Shown piece after piece: positions 1-6,328 of a stretch of 6,913 bases of DNA. Position numbers and translations under genes: made by a program. The notes beneath the pieces were generated by a model, which was given only the letters and a program-made list of their open reading frames with translations, was not told the DNA's origin and did no database searches. Within the stretch, counting starts at the first letter, position 1. The number at the start of each line of letters is the position of its first letter. Source of the stretch: an uncultured Dehalococcoidia bacterium (GTDB lineage Bacteria; Chloroflexota; Dehalococcoidia; Tepidiformales; Tepidiformaceae); contig CALFYR010000652.1 of NCBI GenBank assembly GCA_937954195.1, forward strand, positions 1-6,913. The letters are read 5' to 3'.

Positions 1-252
1 GAGGTGACCGGCGGGAGCCCGCCCCCACCTCCGCCCACCCAGCCGCCAGCGACCTCAACACCGACGCCGTTCGCGATTCCGACGGGCGCGCCGGCGAACA
101 CGCCGCCGCCGAGTGGGGGTGGTGGAGCGAACCCGCCGCCGGCGGCTGGGAACACGCCTGTTGCTTCGCCGACGGTGTGGTGGAACCCGGATGCGCATGT
201 GTATCCCGGGGTAGTGCCGCGGGTAAAGGTGCCAATGTTGGCACGTCAATAA
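1..252 (+). CDS. C-terminal end of a proline-rich protein of unknown function (5' partial)
   Basis: The reading frame is open from the first base of the window and stops at TAA 250-252, so only the last 83 residues are seen and the true start lies to the left. About the first 55 residues are low complexity: runs of proline with Ser, Thr, Gly and Ala, including PPPPPP near the beginning and a GGGG stretch. This looks like a flexible linker of the kind found in exported or surface proteins. The last 26 residues are more ordinary, beginning with VWWNPD and ending in the basic tail PRVKVPMLARQ. There is no C-terminal membrane helix or sorting motif, so anchoring by that end is unlikely. I do not recognise a family and assign no function. 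The coding call rests on the open frame, its amino-acid composition and a clean stop. Because GC-rich DNA often gives long open frames by chance, the call is moderate. Confidence 0.55.
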   Translation, partial: EVTGGSPPPPPPTQPPATSTPTPFAIPTGAPANTPPPSGGGGANPPPAAGNTPVASPTVWWNPDAHVYPGVVPRVKVPMLARQ

Positions 253-444
253 CGCAAGCCTATTTGTTTCGGTGAAAAGGTGCGTAATTCCTGCCTCAGG
301 TTTGGAGCGGGCTGCGCATTTGTTCGGGAACTCCCTAATACCTCGCGGTAAAGGCACTCACCTACCATTCGGTCAACTTTCGGAGCATGGGGGCCACGGT
401 CAGGCCTCCACTGCCGTGTCTGCGGCAGCTCCGCCGGGGGCATC
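253..444. other. Intergenic gap, no gene seen
   Basis: This stretch separates the proline-rich gene from the kinase. In the kinase's own frame there is a stop at 349-351 and no ATG, GTG or TTG between it and 445, so the kinase cannot start further upstream with a standard codon. It is more AT-rich than its neighbours between about 260 and 345, where a promoter would be expected, but I see no convincing -35/-10 pair. No riboswitch consensus was recognised. The only clear structure is the hairpin at 411-428, listed separately. Confidence 0.6.
411..428 (+). promoter_or_regulatory. Small hairpin in the kinase 5' leader
   Basis: CTGCCG (411-416) and CGGCAG (423-428) form a perfect 6-bp stem with a 6-base loop, TGTCTG. 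The stem ends 16 bases before the ATG at 445 and 7 bases before the GGGGG run (436-440) that is the only Shine-Dalgarno-like sequence for that start. It could influence ribosome access. A 6-bp GC-rich stem is expected fairly often by chance in DNA of this composition, so a function is only inferred. Confidence 0.3.
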
Positions 445-3400
445 ATGGGGGAGGGCTACCCGGCCGGCCAGGCTATGGCCGCGCCAACCCTGGACGCGCG
501 CGCGACGCGCGATGCGCTCCTCGCCGCGGGGGGCATGGCGAACTTCGACGCTGCACTACAGCGCACCGCCGATATTCTCGCGCGCCACTTTTCGGCTGAC
601 GCGGCCGTCCTTCATATTCGACGGCCGGGGATCACCACGTTTGTTTCGCCCCCGGTGATCGAAGTGCCCGCGGAGACGAGCGGGTGGGCGAGCGCCGCGA
701 ACTTCGAGCAATTTGATGGGCCTCAGATTGGCGGGCCGTTCTCGGCGGGCCTGACATGGGCGGGGACGATGCGATCGAGCCTGCGGCTTGGGCTGCGCGG
801 CGAGCGGGGCCAGTTGATTGGGTTTGTGATGGTGGGCTCGGTGACGCCGGAGCGTTACGGGCCAGTCGACCTCGGGGACCTGCTGGAGCTTGGGCCGGTG
901 CTTTCCTCGTGGATCCGGCCGGCGGTGCTTGTTGAGCGGCTGCAGCGTCAGCAAGAGCTGATGGAAGTGGAAGCAGACCTGCTGGCGCAGGCGGCCTCGG
1001 CGGAGACGGAAGAATCGCTCATCGACGTGGTGGCGGACGGCATACGGCGGGCATTGAGGGCGGACGTGGCGTTCGTGCATGTGCACGTGGCGAACCCGGC
1101 GTTCCCGGGGGCGACGTTGCACTGTTCGCCGCGGAACACGTTGAATGCGGCCCAGTGGACTGAGGCGCACCGGACGATGCTGCTGCCAGGGAACCGGCCG
1201 CTTTCTGATGACCAGCAGGATGGTTCGCGGGAGAACCAGGACCTGGCGATGAATGCGCCGACGCCGATCGAGACGTTCTTCCGGGATGTGGTGGGGATGC
1301 GGTCGCTGCTGACCTCGGTGCAATCCCACCGGTGGGGAGGGCTCGGGCTTGGACTTTCCGCGGCGCGGCGCAACCCTGGCCCGTTCACGCGGGCGGAACG
1401 AGCGTTTATCGCCCGTCTTTCGCGCGTGCTGGAAATCGCGGTGGAGCGGCTGCGCCGTGGCGAACTGGCGGTGGCGCACGCGGTAAGCCTGGAGCGGCAG
1501 ACGGAGCTGCTGGCTGTCGGCGAGGAGATGCTTGCATCGCTTTCGGACACGCAGGACCTGATCGGCGCGTGCGACCGGATCGCGGAGCGCATCCGGGGGT
1601 TGTTCGAAGCCGACCATGTGGCGTTCGGCACCATCGACGCGGAGAACGAGCGTCGCGAATGGCTCGGCATCTCGTCTGACGTGCTGGAGCGGACGGAAAC
1701 GAGCACGGAAATCGGGCCGGCGGATATCGCTGCGTTCGGGCGGGCGATCCGGGGTCAGCTGGAGGTGGTGGCCGATCTGCAGGTGGTGGAGGACCTGAAC
1801 CCGACAACGGCGATGCTCCGCGACCGGGGGATGGGCTCGCTCATCCGGGCACCGTTCCGGCTTTCGGATGGCGCGGTGGGCGTGGTAACGGTGGCGAGCC
1901 GGGGGAACGGACGGTTCGGTCGAGAGGACGCGGAACGGCTGGAGGACCTGTGCCGCCCGATGGGCGTGGCGATCGACCGGGTTCGGCTGCTGGCGCGAAT
2001 GGCCGAGTCGTCGCAGATGTTGGAAGTGAAAACGCACGTGCTGGCCTCGCTGGGGCCGGGAGCGACCATTGAGTCGGCGGGCGAGGTGTTCGTGCAGGAG
2101 GTACGGCGGCTGTTCGGCGCCTCGCATGCGCAGGTGACGGTTGGGACGGCGGACGGGTATGGGATCGCGGCGTATTCGAGTGACCACCTGTCGCGCGAGG
2201 AGATGCTGGCCGAACTGCGGAGCCGGCGACCGGTCGAGCCGGGCCACGAGCGCATCCGGGAGCCGTACCTGCTGACGGACCTTGCGAAGGCGACGCGGAC
2301 GAGGACTGACCCGGCCCTGCTGGCGCGGGGCCTGCGCAGCATTATGCGCGTGCCGCTGCGGGATGCTCCGGGCGCGCTCCGGGCGGTGGTGATGGCCGGG
2401 AGCCCTGAACCGAATGCGTTCAGCGAGGACGACCTTGCGGCATTCGCCGACCTCGCCCAGTCACTGGCACTGGTGGCCGAGCGCGCGGCGCTCTATTCGC
2501 AGGCGAGCGACCGGGCTTCGCGGGTTCGAGGGCTGCTGCAGATGCTGGGGACGTTCAACCCCGGCGCGCAGCCGTACGAGATCGGCGCGAGCTTCGCGCG
2601 GCAGTTGCGGGACATTGTTTCGGCGGACCTTGTGGCATTGGATTCGTTCGTCCAGGAGGGCGAGTCGCTGCTGGCGCTGGCGGATACCGGGGGCTTTGGC
2701 TCGGACGAGACTCAGAGCACGTTGAAGCGGGCCATCCGCGCGTTGCGCGAGTTACCGGCCGGCACCCACGTGGAGCGTTTCGACGCCACGCATGCCGATG
2801 AATGCTCGCCCTGGCTTCGCACGGCAGCGACAACCCTGGGGCTCGGGACAGCGATGGCGATCCGGCTGCAAGCCGATGGCGTGGCGGTCGGGGCGGTGGT
2901 GGTCGGCGCGAGGGATGCGGCCCAGCTCGGCACAGATACGGAAGAGATGCTTGTTTCGGTTGCGGGCGCGCTGGCGATGGTGCTTGAGCGCGCGCGGGTG
3001 GTGACGACGCTTCGGCAGCAGTCGCAGCGCACGCAGGCGGTGCTCGACATCCTGGCGGCGCTGGGACCACGTGAATCGCTGGAGGAGGTGGCCGGGCCAA
3101 TCGCGAGCGCGCTGCGCATGATGTACGGCGCGGACCATTGCGCGATCGGTGTTGTCCGCGAGGACAAGGTGACCATCGCCGGGGTGGATTCGAGCGTTGT
3201 CGATTGGAAGCAGGGTGACACGTCGCCCGCGTCCGCGGTTTTCGGTACGAACAGCCCGACGGATGCTGTGCTCCATGTGATCTCAGACCTGAAGGACGCG
3301 GGCGAGGTGACCGACTCCTCGCGCGAGGCCGGCGAACGGGGGATGCGCTCGAGTATGCGGGTGCTCATCGGGACGCCGGCTGAACAGCTGGGCGTGGTGA

Positions 3401-5493
3401 CGGTTGGCTCGCGGCAGCGCGGCCGCTTCAGCGAGCCCGAAGCGCGGCAGTTGGCCCAGATCGTGCAGCCGCTTGGCGTGGTGATGCGGTACTTCGAGGG
3501 GCGGAACGAGGCCGTGCGCCGGACGAACCGGCTCGAGACGACGAACCGCATCCTGGCGCGCCTGAGCGCCGGAGGCACGGCCGAACACCTGGCGCTTGGA
3601 TTCCTGAAGGAATGCCGCCAGCTGTTCGAGGCGGGGCACGCCGGCGTGCTCTCGTTCGACTACGACTCCGGCATTGGAATTGAGCTTGCAGCCGATTCGG
3701 ACGTGGCCGACAACGAAACGCCGGTGACGTTCGCGCTGACTGAGATGCACTCGACGCGGATGCTGGAAAAGCCGGTGCCGCACATTGTCGAGGATGCGCG
3801 GCTTGAGCCGATCCTGCACCGGCGCCACCAGGCGTTCATCGAAGCGGGGCTGTACTCAGTGATACGCGCACCGCTGGTGGTGCAGGACACGGTCCGTGGG
3901 GCCGTGGTGCTCTGGGCGATGGGTACGGGCCGGTTCAGCGTGGACGACGCGGAACTGCTGGGCACGCTGACGCGGCCCCTGGCGCTGGCGCTCGAAAAGG
4001 CGGCGGCGCTCGAATCGCTTGGGGAGAGCGAGCTGAAGTACCGCTCGCTGGTCGCGCAAGCCGAAGAGATGATTTTCCTGTTCGATTCGCAGACGCACCG
4101 GGTGCTGGACGCGAATACCTACACGGCGCGCGCACTTGGCTACGAACCCGGCGAACTGCCGGGCCTGCGGTTCGACGATATCGTTGGTGAGGCGCCTGAG
4201 GAGCTTGAGCAGCAGCTGGCGCGGTTGTTCGCTGACGGCGAGCTACGGCTCTCAGACAGCCCGTACCGGTGCAGAGACGGTTCGCACCTGATGGTGGACG
4301 TGGTTGCCTCTCTGGTGGCCTATGGCGGCCGCCAGGCGGTGCTGGTGCTGGCTCGCGATGTTTCGGAGCGGAAGGCGCTTATTGGCCAGCTCATCCAGAG
4401 CCAGAAGATGGACTCGCTGGGGGCGATGGCCGGCGCGGTTGCTCACGACTTCAACAACCTGCTCACGACGATCCTCGGGTTCGCCGGGCTGCTGAAGCGC
4501 TCGCGGAACATGGATTCGGAGGAGCGGGAGAACCTGGCGCTGATCGAAGACGCGGCGCGGCGAGCGGCGGACCTGACGGGCCGCCTGCTGTCGTTCTCGC
4601 GTGGCGGGCTGGTGCGGTTCGGCCGCGTGGACCTGCGTACGGTGGTGAGCGACACGATGCAGCTCGCGGAGCCGACCATGCACTCCGGCATCCGGGTGAC
4701 GGTTTCGATGCCGGAGAATTCGGTCTTCGTGGAAGGCGACGGGGGGCAGCTGCAGCAGGCGCTCACGAACATTGTGTTGAACGCGCGCGATGCGATGCCG
4801 GAGGCGGGGAGTATTGATGTTTCGCTGAGCCAGGAGGGGGCGGTGGCGGTGGTGCGAATCGCCGATACGGGCCCCGGCATGGACGATGAGGTGCGGCTGC
4901 GCATCTTCGAGCCGTTCTACACGACGAAACCGGCCGGTTCGGGGACGGGCCTGGGGATGGCCATCACGTACGGCATCATCCAGGGCCACCATGGCGACAT
5001 CGCGGTTGAGAGCGCGAAGGGCCAGGGCACGACGTTCACGATCAGCCTGCCGGTGCTGGCTTCGAACGAAGCGGGCGGCATCACGGACATCTACAACGCT
5101 GGTGACGGGAACCTGGTGCTGGTTGTCGACGACGACGCGATGGTCCGCCGCACCACGACCGCCACGTTGGCCGAGTTGGGTTATAACGTTGTGGAGGCAC
5201 CGGGCGGTTCGACGGCCGTGGAGATTGTCCGGGCGCGGCCGGACCGGTTCTCGGCGGTGCTCCTGGACCTCGTGATGCCGGGGATGACCGGTAGCGAGAC
5301 CTTCCGGGCGCTGACGGCCATTCGGCCGGACCTGCCCGTGGTGGTGTGCACCGGGTACGCGGCGGATTCGCACATTGACACGGACGTGAAGCGCCGCATT
5401 GCAGGCCTGGTTCAGAAGCCGTTTACGGCGGAACGGCTCGGGCGGGCGCTGGAGGCGGCGGGGGCGAAGCCGACGGGGACGCCGAGGATCTAG
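445..5493 (+). CDS. Soluble hybrid sensor histidine kinase with seven GAF modules, PAS and C-terminal receiver
   Basis: This 1682-residue cytosolic kinase should autophosphorylate a histidine and pass the phosphate to its own receiver. Order: seven GAF-like sensor modules (about 30-1190) joined by short helical linkers; PAS/PAC (1196-1312, ending in ARDVSERK); HisKA with H-box AHDFNNLL, phospho-acceptor His1334; HATPase with N-box NARDA (Asn1446), G1 DTGPGM (1474-1479), F-box FEPFYTTK and G2 GSGTGLGM (1498-1505); receiver with acidic pair Asp1562/Asp1563, phospho-acceptor Asp1608, Thr1636 and Lys1658. All catalytic residues are intact. The H-box and F-box resemble the NtrB-like HPK4 type. There is no signal peptide, membrane helix, Hpt or output domain, so an external partner is needed. 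ATG 445 is the first start after an in-frame stop; its GGGGG (436-440) is only 4 bases away, so ATG 475 or 535 remain possible. GAF ligands are unknown, and no clear bilin-binding Cys-His signature is seen. Confidence 0.96.
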   Translation: MGEGYPAGQAMAAPTLDARATRDALLAAGGMANFDAALQRTADILARHFSADAAVLHIRRPGITTFVSPPVIEVPAETSGWASAANFEQFDGPQIGGPFSAGLTWAGTMRSSLRLGLRGERGQLIGFVMVGSVTPERYGPVDLGDLLELGPVLSSWIRPAVLVERLQRQQELMEVEADLLAQAASAETEESLIDVVADGIRRALRADVAFVHVHVANPAFPGATLHCSPRNTLNAAQWTEAHRTMLLPGNRPLSDDQQDGSRENQDLAMNAPTPIETFFRDVVGMRSLLTSVQSHRWGGLGLGLSAARRNPGPFTRAERAFIARLSRVLEIAVERLRRGELAVAHAVSLERQTELLAVGEEMLASLSDTQDLIGACDRIAERIRGLFEADHVAFGTIDAENERREWLGISSDVLERTETSTEIGPADIAAFGRAIRGQLEVVADLQVVEDLNPTTAMLRDRGMGSLIRAPFRLSDGAVGVVTVASRGNGRFGREDAERLEDLCRPMGVAIDRVRLLARMAESSQMLEVKTHVLASLGPGATIESAGEVFVQEVRRLFGASHAQVTVGTADGYGIAAYSSDHLSREEMLAELRSRRPVEPGHERIREPYLLTDLAKATRTRTDPALLARGLRSIMRVPLRDAPGALRAVVMAGSPEPNAFSEDDLAAFADLAQSLALVAERAALYSQASDRASRVRGLLQMLGTFNPGAQPYEIGASFARQLRDIVSADLVALDSFVQEGESLLALADTGGFGSDETQSTLKRAIRALRELPAGTHVERFDATHADECSPWLRTAATTLGLGTAMAIRLQADGVAVGAVVVGARDAAQLGTDTEEMLVSVAGALAMVLERARVVTTLRQQSQRTQAVLDILAALGPRESLEEVAGPIASALRMMYGADHCAIGVVREDKVTIAGVDSSVVDWKQGDTSPASAVFGTNSPTDAVLHVISDLKDAGEVTDSSREAGERGMRSSMRVLIGTPAEQLGVVTVGSRQRGRFSEPEARQLAQIVQPLGVVMRYFEGRNEAVRRTNRLETTNRILARLSAGGTAEHLALGFLKECRQLFEAGHAGVLSFDYDSGIGIELAADSDVADNETPVTFALTEMHSTRMLEKPVPHIVEDARLEPILHRRHQAFIEAGLYSVIRAPLVVQDTVRGAVVLWAMGTGRFSVDDAELLGTLTRPLALALEKAAALESLGESELKYRSLVAQAEEMIFLFDSQTHRVLDANTYTARALGYEPGELPGLRFDDIVGEAPEELEQQLARLFADGELRLSDSPYRCRDGSHLMVDVVASLVAYGGRQAVLVLARDVSERKALIGQLIQSQKMDSLGAMAGAVAHDFNNLLTTILGFAGLLKRSRNMDSEERENLALIEDAARRAADLTGRLLSFSRGGLVRFGRVDLRTVVSDTMQLAEPTMHSGIRVTVSMPENSVFVEGDGGQLQQALTNIVLNARDAMPEAGSIDVSLSQEGAVAVVRIADTGPGMDDEVRLRIFEPFYTTKPAGSGTGLGMAITYGIIQGHHGDIAVESAKGQGTTFTISLPVLASNEAGGITDIYNAGDGNLVLVVDDDAMVRRTTTATLAELGYNVVEAPGGSTAVEIVRARPDRFSAVLLDLVMPGMTGSETFRALTAIRPDLPVVVCTGYAADSHIDTDVKRRIAGLVQKPFTAERLGRALEAAGAKPTGTPRI

Positions 5494-5494
5494 A

Positions 5495-5589
5495 GTCGAA
5501 GGGGAAAGGCGAAAGGCGAAAGTGCCCCGCCTCCGCCACACCCCGGGGCCGGCGGAGCCCACTTTCGACTTTTGGCTTTCGACTTTCAT
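5495..5589. repeat. Inverted repeat with arms made of heptad tandem repeats
   Basis: The left arm is four 7-base units: GTCGAAG, GGGAAAG, GCGAAAG and GCGAAAG (5495-5522). The right arm is four units of the opposite sense: CTTTCGA, CTTTTGG, CTTTCGA and CTTTCAT (5562-5589). Between them, CTCCGCC (5531-5537) pairs with GGCGGAG (5551-5557) around a loop containing CCCCGGGG. CGAAAGTG (5517-5524) pairs perfectly with CACTTTCG (5560-5567), so the element can fold as one long imperfect hairpin. It begins one base after the kinase stop codon. Frames across it give only repetitive, non-protein-like peptides. It resembles a dispersed intergenic repeat (REP-like); copies elsewhere in the genome cannot be seen from here. 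Confidence 0.7.
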
Positions 5590-5598
5590 CTGGCAACA

Positions 5599-5626
5599 GA
5601 AAGGCCCCGGTTGCCCGGGGCCTTTC
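5599..5626. terminator. Bidirectional intrinsic terminator between convergent genes
   Basis: GAAAGGCCCCGG (5599-5610) and CCGGGGCCTTTC (5615-5626) form a perfect 12-bp stem with the tetraloop TTGC. The stem is strongly GC-rich at its core and A/T at its foot, so either strand reads as a GC hairpin finishing in CCTTTC. It lies between the kinase stop (5493) and the stop of the minus-strand gene (5654), where a shared terminator is expected. No long T tract follows on either strand, so its efficiency is uncertain. Confidence 0.8.
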
Positions 5627-5653
5627 GTATTGCCTTTGGTGCGTTAGCCGGGA

Positions 5654-6214
5654 TTAGCGGCTGCGGCGGGCAACGGTCACGCCACCAACGCCGAAGGCGA
5701 TGGCGCCGAGGCCGAGAGCAGCGAAGAGCCAGTTGGCCGAGCTGCCGCCATCGGCGAGCGCGCTACCGGTATCGGGCGCGCCGGGCGTAGTGGTCGCAGT
5801 TGCGGTCGGCGTGGTGTAGGTGAGGTTCAGGGTATTGAGTTCGTAGTTTTTCCACGAACCCGTCTGAGCCGCCTGCTTGCCACCGATGTAGAACATCACG
5901 ACCGAGCCATCGACACCGCAGTTGGGCGCGCTGGGCTCGAGAGCCTGCACGTCCAGCGAGTATCGGGCTTCGCTACCGGACATGAACACCGTGGCCACGC
6001 CACAGGTAGCGCTGCCGACCCGTGCTTCGATAAGGGTGCCGGCGGCCGGGGCCTGGCCATCGACCAGTACCGAGCCGACGAAGCGCGCCGGGGGGTTCGG
6101 CGGCGACTGTGCTTCGACGGTAGCGCTGTTAAGGGCGCCACTCATCGCGAACAGTGCGATGCCGAGGACCGCGGCGAGCCATCCTCCACCGAGCAACTTC
6201 AGAACTTTCGTCAT
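5654..6214 (-). CDS. Small secreted protein with PDTG sortase-like anchor
   Basis: This 186-residue exported protein is probably displayed on the cell surface. The N-terminus is a signal peptide: basic MTKVLKLL, a hydrophobic stretch (about 9-28), and a likely cleavage after VEA (33-35). Residues 37-133 look like a compact beta-rich domain, with motifs VGSVLVDGQ, ATVFMSG and VVMFYIGG and ending in LNLTY. Its two cysteines (71, 99) could form a disulfide. A Thr-rich linker (134-146) leads to PDTG (147-150), a hydrophobic helix (161-182) and a basic tail, RRSR. That order matches a cell-wall sorting signal, although the motif is not a canonical LPXTG and no sortase is nearby. The ATG at 6214 is chosen because GGAG lies 6 bases upstream and the signal peptide starts there. 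Starts at 6226 or 6271 only add non-signal residues. The specific function is unknown; similar modules are typical of Chloroflexota surface proteins. Confidence 0.88.
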   Translation of the reverse strand: MTKVLKLLGGGWLAAVLGIALFAMSGALNSATVEAQSPPNPPARFVGSVLVDGQAPAAGTLIEARVGSATCGVATVFMSGSEARYSLDVQALEPSAPNCGVDGSVVMFYIGGKQAAQTGSWKNYELNTLNLTYTTPTATATTTPGAPDTGSALADGGSSANWLFAALGLGAIAFGVGGVTVARRSR

Positions 6215-6220
6215 TGTTTG

Positions 6221-6224
6221 CTCC
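6221..6224 (-). promoter_or_regulatory. Ribosome binding site that fixes the start of the PDTG protein
   Basis: On the minus strand GGAG is followed by the 6-base spacer CAAACA and then ATG (6214-6212). The alternative ATG at 6226 overlaps this motif and has AGGA directly against it with no spacing, so 6214 is the better start. Confidence 0.7.
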
Positions 6225-6248
6225 ATTCCTGTCTTTACGGCCAATTCA

Positions 6249-6263
6249 ACCACCCCTTGTGGT
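6249..6263 (-). other. Short hairpin in the spacer of the minus-strand genes
   Basis: ACCAC (6249-6253) and GTGGT (6259-6263) make a 5-bp stem with a 5-base loop, close to the larger hairpin at 6266-6321. In the minus-strand transcript it follows the large hairpin and precedes the start of the PDTG protein by about 34 bases. It is short and its role is not known. Confidence 0.3.
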
Positions 6264-6265
6264 CC

Positions 6266-6321
6266 CCTCACCTTCTCCGCTCCACCCTACCCGAAGGCAG
6301 GGTGGAAGCGGTAGGTGAAGG
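6266..6321 (-). other. Long imperfect hairpin between the two minus-strand genes
   Basis: The innermost stem is perfect over 8 bp: TCCACCCT (6281-6288) with AGGGTGGA (6299-6306), around a 10-base loop. It continues outwards with CCGC/GCGG (6277-6280 with 6308-6311), CACCT/AGGTG (6269-6273 with 6313-6317) and CCT/AGG (6266-6268 with 6319-6321), separated by small bulges, giving about 20 pairs. It starts only 7 bases after the stop codon of the upstream gene on the minus strand. No T tract follows in that direction, so it may be an RNA-stabilising or partial-termination structure, or a REP-like repeat, rather than a strong terminator. Confidence 0.6.
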
Positions 6322-6328
6322 TTAAGGA

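Noticed and set aside
135..146. 12-base palindrome GCCGCCGGCGGC
   Set aside because: It falls inside a coding run of Pro/Ala codons and is the expected product of GCC/GGC-rich low-complexity sequence.
264..290. Possible promoter TTGTTT, 15-base spacer, TAATTC
   Set aside because: The spacing is short, the match to consensus is poor, and similar pairs arise easily in the only AT-richer stretch of the gap.
290..300. Mini-hairpin CCTG/CAGG followed by TTTGG as a terminator for the proline-rich gene
   Set aside because: A 4-bp stem and no T tract are too weak to call a terminator.
55..357. Minus-strand arginine-rich open frame opposite the proline-rich gene
   Set aside because: It is the antisense of Pro/Gly codons, so the Arg runs are automatic. 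The plus frame has a more natural composition.
272..658. Plus-strand open frame overlapping the kinase start
   Set aside because: It runs out of frame into the conserved start of the kinase, has low-complexity Arg/Pro/Ala content and no recognisable motif.
556..2247. Long open frame of 563 codons on the minus strand inside the kinase gene
   Set aside because: Its product is dominated by Arg, Pro and His, as expected for the antisense of GC-rich coding DNA. It has no recognisable domain and lies wholly under well-supported kinase modules.
2712..3578. Minus-strand open frame of 288 codons under GAF5-GAF6
   Set aside because: Ser/Arg/Pro-rich antisense shadow with no domain motif and no ribosome binding site that I could see.
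445..4014. Phytochrome or cyanobacteriochrome-type chromophore binding in a GAF module
   Set aside because: Cysteines occur only singly (for example 227, 376, 503, 899, 1057), and none sits in a recognisable Cys-His bilin motif.
4252..5589. Minus-strand open frame of 445 codons antisense to the kinase core and receiver
   Set aside because: It begins inside the heptad repeat (its first residues simply translate the repeat units) and continues as an Arg/His/Pro-rich shadow of the HATPase and receiver regions.
6215..6271. Earlier GTG start at 6271 for the PDTG protein
   Set aside because: The added 19 residues precede a complete signal peptide, the GTG lies inside the intergenic hairpin, and it lacks a ribosome binding site.
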